Of a stretch of DNA of 64,000 nucleotides, positions 44,469-52,001 are shown piece by piece. Under the pieces are notes generated by a model, which did not search any database, had not been told where the DNA came from, and worked only from the letters and a program-made list of their open reading frames with translations. Positions within the stretch are counted from its first letter, which is position 1, and each line of letters begins with the position of its first letter. This stretch comes from Bordetella parapertussis (GTDB lineage Bacteria > Pseudomonadota > Gammaproteobacteria > Burkholderiales > JACQAP01). Location of the stretch: contig CAMDKM010000002.1 of the NCBI GenBank assembly GCA_945900965.1, positions 1 through 64,000 of the forward strand, written 5' to 3'. The position numbers and the translations under genes were made by a program.

Positions 44469-45178
44469 TGGCGCTGCTCGAAGTGAGCGACCTGAATGCC
44501 GGCTATAACGCAATCGATGTGTTGCGTGGCGTGGGCTTTGCGGTCGAGGAAGGCGGTATTACCACCATCCTGGGCGCCAACGGTGCAGGCAAGACCACGC
44601 TTCTGCGCGCAGTCAGCGGCCTGATTCGGCGTCGAGGGTCGATCAAGTTCTCCGGACAATCGGTGGAAACTCTGGCGACCGAAGATCTCGCGCGGCTGGG
44701 CATCGCGCATGTGCCCGACGGGCGCGGCACGTTTCTGGAATTTACCGCGGAAGAAAATCTGCGCATCGGCGCCTACACCCGCAAGGACCGGCAGGCCGTG
44801 GCCCGCGATTTCGAGCGGGTCTATGGTTATTTTCCGCGACTCAAGGAACGCCGTCATCAGCAGGCAGGTACCCTGTCCGGCGGAGAACAGCAGATGCTGG
44901 CCATCGGCCGCGCGCTGATGCTGGCGCCCAAACTTCTGTTACTTGACGAACCTTCCTTCGGCCTTGCGCCGCTGGTCGTGCAGGACATCTTCCGCATTCT
45001 GCGCAGCATCAACAAAGAAGACAACGTCGCCGTGTTGCTGGTGGAACAAAATGCAACGCTGGCACTGGATCTCGCTGACCACGCCTATCTTCTGGAAACC
45101 GGCACCGTGGTGATGTCCGGCGCTGCCGAAAAAATCCGTTCCGACGACACCGTGAGGCGGGTTTATTTGGGGTACTGA
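44468..45178 (+). CDS. livF: Branched-chain amino acid-type ABC transporter ATPase LivF
   Basis: 236 aa. Walker A is GANGAGKTT, signature LSGGEQQMLAIGRALM, Walker B LLLLDEPSFGLAP, switch VEQNA. It starts inside the livG stop codon (TAATG), so the two ATPases are coupled. A palindromic element separates it from livH. Confidence 0.94.
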   Translation: MALLEVSDLNAGYNAIDVLRGVGFAVEEGGITTILGANGAGKTTLLRAVSGLIRRRGSIKFSGQSVETLATEDLARLGIAHVPDGRGTFLEFTAEENLRIGAYTRKDRQAVARDFERVYGYFPRLKERRHQQAGTLSGGEQQMLAIGRALMLAPKLLLLDEPSFGLAPLVVQDIFRILRSINKEDNVAVLLVEQNATLALDLADHAYLLETGTVVMSGAAEKIRSDDTVRRVYLGY

Positions 45179-45249
45179 AGGCATGGCGAAGTTCGGATTG
45201 TTTCGTGAGAAATTAGCGGTGGGCTTGTGCTATCAAACGGCTTAAACAA

Positions 45250-45412
45250 CTCTCTCACCGCGGAGGACGCAGAGGACGCGGAGGAAATTAAATGACAAAG
45301 CGAGCAATAAATGTATCACACGCAATGATAGGACAAGATTTCGTGCCTTTAACTCGGTACCGTTACTCCTGCTTTTCCTCTGCGTCCTCCGCGTCCTCCG
45401 CGGTGAGAGCTT
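45250..45412. repeat. GCGGAGGAC-type palindromic element inside the liv operon
   Basis: Left arm CTCTCACCGCGGAGGACGCAG/AGGACGCGGAGGAAA, right arm TTTTCCTCTGCGTCCTCC/GCGTCCTCCGCGGTGAGAG; spacer about 85 bp. Nearly perfect and insert-free, 10 bp before the livH ribosome site. Confidence 0.75.
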
Positions 45413-45434
45413 TAATCTTCAGGAGGTGCTCGTA

Positions 45435-46307
45435 GTGGAAGCCTTTCTGCATCAGGTGTTTTCAGGCTTGGCGGCGGGCGGGGTGTATGCGAGCCTGGCC
45501 CTGGCGCTGGTGATGATTTATCAGTCGACCAGCCACATCAATTTTGCGCAGGGCGAAATGGCCATGTTCTCGACCTACCTGGCCTGGCACATGATGAATG
45601 TAGGCGTGCCGTATTGGTGGGCCTTTCTGCTGACCATCGCCATTTCGTTTGCGGCCGGGGTGGTGATCGAGCGGGTGATTATCCGCCCGGTGGAACACGC
45701 GCCGGTGTTGTCGATCATCACCGTGTTTGTCGCGCTGCTGGTGATCTTCAACAGCGTTGCCGGCTGGATTTACACCTACACCATCAAGACCTTTCCCAGT
45801 CCGTTTCCCGAGCAGCCGTTGTTCGGCAATCGTTTTATCTCCTCGCACGAGTTGGGCGCCATCGGCATCACCCTGGTGGTGCTGGTGACGCTGTTTGCGT
45901 TTTTTCGTTTCACGCCGCTCGGCTTGGCGATGCGCGCCGCGGCGCAGAATTCGGTGTCCAGTCGCCTGGTAGGGGTGCGCGTGAGCTGGATGCTGGCACT
46001 GGGCTGGGGGTTGGCAGCAGCGGTGGGCGCTGTCGCCGGCATGTTGGTCGCCCCGATTGTTTATCTGGAACCGAACATGATGTCCGGCATATTGCTCTAT
46101 GCCTTCGCCGCCGCCCTCGTGGGCGGTATAGACAATCCCTTCGGCGCGGTGTTCGGCGGTTTTCTGGTCGGCGTGCTGGAAAATCTGCTCGGCGCCTATG
46201 TGATCGGCACCGAACTGAAGCTGACCGTGGCGCTGGTGCTGATCATTGGTGTGTTGCTGTTTAAACCGACGGGGTTTTTTGGGAAGGTGTTTGTGACCAG
46301 GGTGTGA
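45435..46307 (+). CDS. livH: ABC transporter permease LivH
   Basis: 290 aa with about eight membrane segments. The LivH motif GGVYASLALALVMIYQSTSHINFAQGEMAMF is split across the first two helices, and AALVGGIDNPFGAVFGG is near the end. GTG 45435 is chosen because AGGAGG lies 8 bases upstream; an earlier in-frame GTG overlaps that site. Confidence 0.93.
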   Translation: MEAFLHQVFSGLAAGGVYASLALALVMIYQSTSHINFAQGEMAMFSTYLAWHMMNVGVPYWWAFLLTIAISFAAGVVIERVIIRPVEHAPVLSIITVFVALLVIFNSVAGWIYTYTIKTFPSPFPEQPLFGNRFISSHELGAIGITLVVLVTLFAFFRFTPLGLAMRAAAQNSVSSRLVGVRVSWMLALGWGLAAAVGAVAGMLVAPIVYLEPNMMSGILLYAFAAALVGGIDNPFGAVFGGFLVGVLENLLGAYVIGTELKLTVALVLIIGVLLFKPTGFFGKVFVTRV

Positions 46308-46550
46308 GGTGTGAGGTGTGTGGTGCGAGGTGCGAGGTGTGAGGTGGGAGGTGCGAGGTGCGAGGTGCGAAGGAATTATGGGTGAAGGGTGAAGGGTGAA
46401 GGGTGAAGGGTGAAGGGTGAAGGGTGAAGGAAGGGAAGCTCCCTTCCCCCTCCGGGGGAAGGGCTGGGGATGAGGGGAGTTCTTTCTGAATTTTCTCGTA
46501 CCTCACACCTCTCACACCTCGTACCTCAGACCTCAGACTTCACACCTTGT
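46301..46550. repeat. Minisatellite and hairpin between livH and livM
   Basis: It starts within the livH stop codon with GTGTGAG/GTGCGAG units, then seven perfect GGTGAAG units (46381-46429), a CCCTTCCCCC/GGGGGAAGGG hairpin (about 46440-46463), and finally CTCACAC/CTCGTAC units in inverse orientation. No gene. Confidence 0.8.
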
Positions 46551-46568
46551 CACAAACGAATGTGAACG

Positions 46569-47600
46569 ATGCAGATTATGGATAACACGACGACGACCGT
46601 ATCGGCTTCGCCTCCTGGCTACGCAGGGCTATCACTTCCTACTTGGAAGTCGATAGGCCTGGCTGCCTTGTTGTGTGCTGCGGTGGTGCTGCCGTTCCTG
46701 ATCAGCAGCTACCGGGTGTTCCAGTTCAACATGGTGCTGGTGTATGCCATCGTGCTGCTGGCGCTGAACATGCTCACCGGCTACAACGGTCAAATATCTC
46801 TGGGGCATGGGGCGTTCTACGCCATCGGCGCCTATGTTGCCGCTATTCTCATGGACCAAGCGGGCTGGCCGTACTGGGCGACACTCCCTGTGGCAGGAAT
46901 CGCGTGTTTTGTTTTTGGTTTCTTGTTCGGCCTGCCGGCCTTGCGGTTGCATGGGCACTATCTTGCGCTGGCGACCTTTGCACTCGCAGTCGCCACACCC
47001 CAGATTCTCAAATACAAACACTTCGAACATTGGACTGGAGGCGTGCAGGGCATTGTCATCATCAAGCCCGATCCGCCCTTTGGTTTGAAGATTTCCGCGG
47101 ATCAATGGCTTTACCTCTTCACGTTGGCGGTATTGATTTTGGTATTCGTGGTTGGCTGGAATCTACTACGCGGCCGAGTCGGGCGCGCGCTGGTGGCGAT
47201 CCGCGACCACCCGATCGCCGCCGAGGCCATGGGCATCAATATCGCGTTGTACAAATCGCTGACCTTCGGTGTGAGCGCGCTGTTCACCGGCATTGCAGGA
47301 GCCCTGGGAGCCATTGTGATCCAGTTCGTCGCACCGGACAGTTTTGCCGCCGGGCTGTCGATCAATTTCCTGGTCGGCATTGTCATCGGCGGCATTGGCT
47401 CGATATCGGGCGCGATCTACGGGGCGATGTTCATCCAGTTCGTGCCCAATTTCGCCGACCAGATTTCCAAGGCCGCGCCTTGGGCGATTTACGGCGTGTT
47501 TTTGCTGGCATTCGTTTATCTGATGCCCACCGGGGTGGCGGGGTTTGTACGTCTGGCCTTGGGGAAGGTTCGAAGTGTGTTCCGGAGACCTAACGCTTGA
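46569..47600 (+). CDS. livM: ABC transporter permease LivM
   Basis: 343 aa with about nine membrane segments. The blocks GYNGQISLGHGAFYAIGAYVAA, ALRLHGHYLALATFAL and ISGAIYGAMFIQFVP are LivM-type. It pairs with LivH to form the channel. The start ATG 46569 has only a weak ribosome site; the preceding minisatellite has probably displaced the original spacing. Confidence 0.92.
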   Translation: MQIMDNTTTTVSASPPGYAGLSLPTWKSIGLAALLCAAVVLPFLISSYRVFQFNMVLVYAIVLLALNMLTGYNGQISLGHGAFYAIGAYVAAILMDQAGWPYWATLPVAGIACFVFGFLFGLPALRLHGHYLALATFALAVATPQILKYKHFEHWTGGVQGIVIIKPDPPFGLKISADQWLYLFTLAVLILVFVVGWNLLRGRVGRALVAIRDHPIAAEAMGINIALYKSLTFGVSALFTGIAGALGAIVIQFVAPDSFAAGLSINFLVGIVIGGIGSISGAIYGAMFIQFVPNFADQISKAAPWAIYGVFLLAFVYLMPTGVAGFVRLALGKVRSVFRRPNA

Positions 47601-47704
47601 GAAGCCTTGAGTGAAGTGCGCAATGCCGTAATGAGGAAATTCAGGGTGCGGACAGGTTCAAAGGGAAGTCATTTTTACTCGTTAAGACTGAAGGGGGTGC
47701 GAAA

Positions 47705-48913
47705 ATGAAAATCATAAGTCATTTCCAGATTCTGGTTCTTACGGCACTTGTTTTGGCGGCGACCTCGGCGCTTGCGGACAAGAAGTACGGTCCCGGTGTC
47801 ACCGACACTGAAATCAAGATTGGCCAGACGATGCCCTACAGCGGGCCGGCTTCGTCCTACGGCACCATCGGGCGATCGCAGCTCGCTTATTTCAAGATGA
47901 TCAACGACCAGGGCGGTATCAATGGGCGCAAGATCAACTTGATCAGCGTTGACGATGCTTACAGTCCGCCCAAGACCGTGGAGCAGACCCGGCGTCTGGT
48001 GGAGCAGGACGAAGTGCTGTTTACTTTTCAGAGCCTCGGTACGCCGACCAATACCGCGACCCAGAAGTACATGAATGCCAAAAAGGTGCCGCAGCTATTT
48101 ATCGCCACCGGCGCGACAAAATGGGGCGATCCGAAGACCTTCCCCTGGACCATGGGTTGGCAGCCGAACTATCAGACCGAAGGCCAACTGTATGCGCAGT
48201 ATCTGCAACGGCACAAGCCTGATGCCAGGATCGCCGTCTTGTACCAGAACGACGACTACGGTAAGGACTATGTAAAGGGATTGCACGATGGCCTGGGCAG
48301 TCAGTCCGGCCGATTTATCGTTCAGGAGATCAGCTACGAAGTGACCGATCCGACGGTGGATTCGCAAATCGTGTCGCTGAAGGCGTCGGGCGCGGATGTC
48401 CTCCTCATTTTTGCCATACCGAAATTCGCGGCCCAGGCGATCCGCAAGACTTACGACATGGGTTGGAAACCGATGATCTTCATCAACAATGTTTCGGCTT
48501 CGGTGGCTGCTGTCCTGCAACCTGCAGGATTGGATAAATCGGTCGGGCTGATCACGGCGCTTTATCTCAAGGATCCCACGGATCCTCAATGGGAGAGCGA
48601 TGCGGCGATGAAGGAGTGGTTTGTCTGGATGAAGAAATATTATCCGGACGGCGATCTCAAAGAGCTGTTCAACGTCTACGGCCACGCGGCGGCACAGACG
48701 CTGGTGCAGGTCCTGAGGCAATGCGGCGATGACCTGACTCGCGAAAACGTGATGCGCCAGGCCGCGAACCTGAAAAATATCGAAATCCGGTTGTTGTTGC
48801 CGGGCATGAGGATCAACACGAGCCCGACTGACTTTTACCCGATCGAGCAGGTCCAGCTTGCACGATTTGACGGCACCAGGTGGGTGTTGTTCGGGGAGGT
48901 GCTTGGCAAGTAG
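47705..48913 (+). CDS. Liv-type periplasmic substrate-binding protein, paralog A
   Basis: 402 aa. The signal peptide (ending ATSALA) precedes KKYGPGVTDTEIKIGQTMPYSGPASSYG. This branch often accompanies acyl-CoA ligases and is thought to bind aromatic or organic acids rather than amino acids. AAGGGGGTG precedes ATG 47705. Highly similar to the protein at 49824-51026. Confidence 0.92.
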   Translation: MKIISHFQILVLTALVLAATSALADKKYGPGVTDTEIKIGQTMPYSGPASSYGTIGRSQLAYFKMINDQGGINGRKINLISVDDAYSPPKTVEQTRRLVEQDEVLFTFQSLGTPTNTATQKYMNAKKVPQLFIATGATKWGDPKTFPWTMGWQPNYQTEGQLYAQYLQRHKPDARIAVLYQNDDYGKDYVKGLHDGLGSQSGRFIVQEISYEVTDPTVDSQIVSLKASGADVLLIFAIPKFAAQAIRKTYDMGWKPMIFINNVSASVAAVLQPAGLDKSVGLITALYLKDPTDPQWESDAAMKEWFVWMKKYYPDGDLKELFNVYGHAAAQTLVQVLRQCGDDLTRENVMRQAANLKNIEIRLLLPGMRINTSPTDFYPIEQVQLARFDGTRWVLFGEVLGK

Positions 48914-49081
48914 CTTGTCGCAGGAGGCCGCGACAAATCCCTCGCCTGATTTATTCTGTAATGTAGAGCGACCGCTTTGTGAAGCCGCCTACCGGCTGCC
49001 GGTTTGCCGGGCGGGCTGTATGGACCACAGCCAGGGGAGGCAATTTTCCGATTGGGGATGACATGATTTGGCCACTGGTCG

Positions 49082-49123
49082 TTGCTGACCTCTAGCGCAA
49101 CGTATACACTTGTCCGTAGATAC
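49082..49123 (+). promoter_or_regulatory. Candidate vapBC promoter/operator
   Basis: TTGCTG (49082-49087) and TATACA (49104-49109) with a 16-bp spacer. GTATAC (49102-49107) and GTAGATAC (49116-49123) form an imperfect inverted repeat suited to VapBC autorepression. Confidence 0.4.
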
Positions 49124-49141
49124 ATTTTTCGTGGAGCCTGT

Positions 49142-49366
49142 ATGAAAACAGCGAAAGTCTTCAAACAAGGCAATAGTCAGGCGGTGCGGTTGCCCAAGGA
49201 ATTTCGTCTGGTCGAAGGCGAAGTGGAAATTCGTCGCGAAGGCGATGCGATTGTGTTATTGCCGAAATTGTCCACCCGCTGGCGTCACGTCCGCGCATGC
49301 CTGGGAAAGTTCAAGGGAGAGTTTGAGCGCAATCAAACGCCGCGGCCAGACAAGCGGGCTTGGTAG
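49142..49366 (+). CDS. vapB: VapB-type antitoxin (AbrB/SpoVT fold)
   Basis: 74 aa. KVFKQGNSQAVRLPKEFRL is the DNA-binding swapped-hairpin domain; the C-terminal part is the toxin-binding tail. It neutralises VapC and autoregulates. ATG 49142 has GTGGAGCC upstream. The toxin gene follows after 2 bases. Confidence 0.92.
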   Translation: MKTAKVFKQGNSQAVRLPKEFRLVEGEVEIRREGDAIVLLPKLSTRWRHVRACLGKFKGEFERNQTPRPDKRAW

Positions 49367-49368
49367 CA

Positions 49369-49785
49369 ATGGCTTGGCTGCTCGACACCGATACCTGCAT
49401 CTACTTGCTCACGGGCAAGCAGCCTGTTTTTCAGAAAAACGTGCTTTCCCGGCTGGATACTCTGCCGCGTAACGAGCGTCCTCTGATATCCACGGTAATG
49501 CTGTCCGAACTGGAATATGGTGTCAGGAAAAGTCGTTGGCGCAAGGCAAATCAGGCCTTGTTGCAACAGTTTTTGCTGGACTTCGATGTTATTGACTATG
49601 GAGCGAGTGCGGCCGATCGTTACGGCGAATTGCGTGCCGATCTGGAAAAGCGGGGTCAACCGATCGGCCCCATGGATATGATGATCGCTGGTCACGCGCT
49701 TTCACTGGCGGCAACTCTAGTGACACACAATACCAGCGAGTTCGCAAGGGTAAAAGGCTTACGACTGGAAGACTGGGTGAATTGA
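49369..49785 (+). CDS. vapC: VapC-type PIN-domain toxin RNase
   Basis: 138 aa. The acidic residues of the PIN active site are present: Asp6/Asp8 in LLDTDTC, Glu in MLSELEYG and Asp in GPMDMMIAGHAL, with THNTSEF near the end. It cleaves RNA when released from VapB. It starts two bases after the vapB stop. The module lies between two homologous binding-protein genes. Confidence 0.93.
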   Translation: MAWLLDTDTCIYLLTGKQPVFQKNVLSRLDTLPRNERPLISTVMLSELEYGVRKSRWRKANQALLQQFLLDFDVIDYGASAADRYGELRADLEKRGQPIGPMDMMIAGHALSLAATLVTHNTSEFARVKGLRLEDWVN

Positions 49786-49823
49786 GAAATGCTAGCAACG
49801 CAAGACGCGAGAGGAGAATGGAT

Positions 49824-51026
49824 ATGAAAAACAAAATGCTGCTTACAACGTGGCTTGCATTGTGGATGGCTGTCGCACCTGCGCTGGCGGAAAAGAAGTA
49901 CGGCCCTGGAGCTACCGACACCGAAATCAAGATCGGCAACACCATGCCTTACAGCGGCCCAGCTTCCGCCTACGGCACCATCGGCCGGGCGGAGGCCGCA
50001 TACTTCAAGATGATCAACGATCAAGGCGGCGTCAACGGTCGCAAGATCAACTTCATCAGTTTGGATGACGGCTACAGCCCCCCGCGCACAGTGGAGCAGG
50101 TGCGAAAACTCGTGGAGCAGGATCAGGTGCTGCTGCTCGCCGGCACGCTGGGCACACCGCCCAATTCGGCAATTCACAAATACGTCAACGCCAAAGGCGT
50201 GCCGCACATCTTCGTCAACACTGGCGCCACCAAATGGGGCGACCCGAAGAATTTTCCCTGGACCATGGGTTTTAACCTCAACTACCAGGCCGAGGGGAAG
50301 ATTTACGCCAACTACCTTCTTGAAACCAAACCCGACGCAAAAATCGCCATACTTTTTCAGAATGACGATTACGGCAAGGACTACGTGAAGGGCCTGAAGG
50401 ATGGCCTCGGCGACAAGGCTGCCAAAATGGTCATCGCGGAGGTCAGTTATGAAGTGACTGATCCCACCATCGATTCCCAGATCGTCACGCTCAAGGCCTC
50501 CGGCGCCGATACGTTTTTTAACGTAACCACACCCAAATTCGCGGCCCAAGCGATACGCAAGGTTTACGACATGGGCTGGAAGCCGCTCCATATACTGAAT
50601 CAGGTATCGTCGTCGGTTGGCGCAGTACTGACGCCCGCCGGACAGGAAAAGTCAGTGGGCCTGATCACTGCCAATTACTTCAAGGATCCGGTCGACCCCC
50701 AGTGGCAGAACGAGCCGGAATTCAAGGCGTACGCGGCGTGGATGAAGAAGTATTATCCGGAAGGCGATATTCGGGACAGCAACAATGTTCCCGGATATCT
50801 GATTGCCCAGGGGGTGGTGCATGTGCTCAAAGCCTGTGGCGACGATCTGAGCCGTGAGAACGTCATGAAGCAGATGATGAGCATCAGAGATTTCCAGGTG
50901 CCGATGATGCTCCCGGGCATCAAGTGGAACACCAGCGCCAGCGATTTTTTCCTTATCGAGTCGGCACAGCTTCAGCGCTTCGATGGCAAGGAATGGGTGA
51001 GGTTTGGGAAAGTGCTGGGGAAGTGA
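49824..51026 (+). CDS. Liv-type periplasmic substrate-binding protein, paralog B
   Basis: 400 aa. The signal peptide (ending APALA) precedes EKKYGPGATDTEIKIGNTMPYSG. It aligns along its whole length with the protein at 47705-48913. ATG 49824 is chosen because GAGGAG lies 7 bases upstream; ATG 49818 is possible. Two receptors for one LivGFHM set would broaden the ligand range. Confidence 0.92.
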   Translation: MKNKMLLTTWLALWMAVAPALAEKKYGPGATDTEIKIGNTMPYSGPASAYGTIGRAEAAYFKMINDQGGVNGRKINFISLDDGYSPPRTVEQVRKLVEQDQVLLLAGTLGTPPNSAIHKYVNAKGVPHIFVNTGATKWGDPKNFPWTMGFNLNYQAEGKIYANYLLETKPDAKIAILFQNDDYGKDYVKGLKDGLGDKAAKMVIAEVSYEVTDPTIDSQIVTLKASGADTFFNVTTPKFAAQAIRKVYDMGWKPLHILNQVSSSVGAVLTPAGQEKSVGLITANYFKDPVDPQWQNEPEFKAYAAWMKKYYPEGDIRDSNNVPGYLIAQGVVHVLKACGDDLSRENVMKQMMSIRDFQVPMMLPGIKWNTSASDFFLIESAQLQRFDGKEWVRFGKVLGK

Positions 51027-51139
51027 GGGAAATGCGGTGACGAGGGGCGGGTGACAGGTGACGGGTGAACGGCGTGAGGGGGAATTGTCTAGCCCCTGGC
51101 CCCTAGCCCCCAAAATGTTTTTCTATGCGAGGAATACTC

Positions 51140-51946
51140 ATGGACTTCAAAGGCAAGGTGGCTCTTGTCACCGGTGGTGGCAATGGCATTGGACGCGCAG
51201 TCGCATTGGCGTTCGCGCAGCTTGGCGCCCAAGTTGTTGTTGTTGATCTTGATGCGAAGGCAGGCGAGGGGACTGCTGGCCTTATCAAGCAGCAGGGCGG
51301 CGATGCACTCGCTGTGACAGCCGATGTGACCAAGTCAGCCGAGGTGCAGGCCTATGTCCGGGCAACGCTGGGCAAGTACGGACGCATCGACTGCTTCTTC
51401 AACAATGCCGGAATCGAGGGGAAAGTCGCGCCTGTCGAGAACTATGACGAGGCAGTGTTCGATCAGGTCATCAGCGTCAACGTAAAAGGCGTTTTCCTCG
51501 GCATGCGTTACGTTCTGCCGGTGATGTTGAAGCAGGGTGGCGGCGCCATCGTCAACACGTCCTCGGTCGCGGGTCTTATTGCATCGCCGGGCATGTCGGC
51601 CTATGTTGCCTCCAAGCACGCGGTCATTGGTCTGACCAAGACGGTCGCCGCGGAAGTGTCGTCCAGGGGTGTCCGTGTCAACGCAATATGTCCAGGTCCT
51701 GTGGACACGCGGATGATCCATTCGCTCGAATCCCAGGTCAATCCGGGTGATCCGACATTGGTCGGTGAGCGCTATCGGGCATCGATCCCGTCCGGTCGAT
51801 ATTCGACGCCAGAGGAAATCGCCAATATGGTGGTCTTCTTGTGCTCGGATATGTCATCCAACACGACTGGCGGGCAATTTGTCGTCGACGGTGGGCGCGC
51901 GTTGGGAGCGGGTGCTGTCGCGTCGATGGGGCCGGAAAAGGGCTGA
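51140..51946 (+). CDS. Short-chain dehydrogenase/reductase
   Basis: 268 aa classical SDR. TGGGNGIGRAVALAF is the cofactor motif, VVVDLDAKAG suggests NAD, NNAG, then Ser and YVASKHAV, and CPGPVDTRM. Position at the end of the liv locus suggests a dehydrogenation step in the same catabolic route. GAGGA precedes ATG 51140. Convergent with aceE. Confidence 0.9.
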   Translation: MDFKGKVALVTGGGNGIGRAVALAFAQLGAQVVVVDLDAKAGEGTAGLIKQQGGDALAVTADVTKSAEVQAYVRATLGKYGRIDCFFNNAGIEGKVAPVENYDEAVFDQVISVNVKGVFLGMRYVLPVMLKQGGGAIVNTSSVAGLIASPGMSAYVASKHAVIGLTKTVAAEVSSRGVRVNAICPGPVDTRMIHSLESQVNPGDPTLVGERYRASIPSGRYSTPEEIANMVVFLCSDMSSNTTGGQFVVDGGRALGAGAVASMGPEKG

Positions 51947-52001
51947 CGTTGTTCCGCCCGTACTGTGTCGTTAACGCGGAGCAGCGACCGTAAGACACCG
52001 A

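Noticed and set aside
46381-46429. Seven regular units resembling a CRISPR array
   Set aside because: Units are 7 bp and contiguous with no spacers; a minisatellite, not CRISPR.
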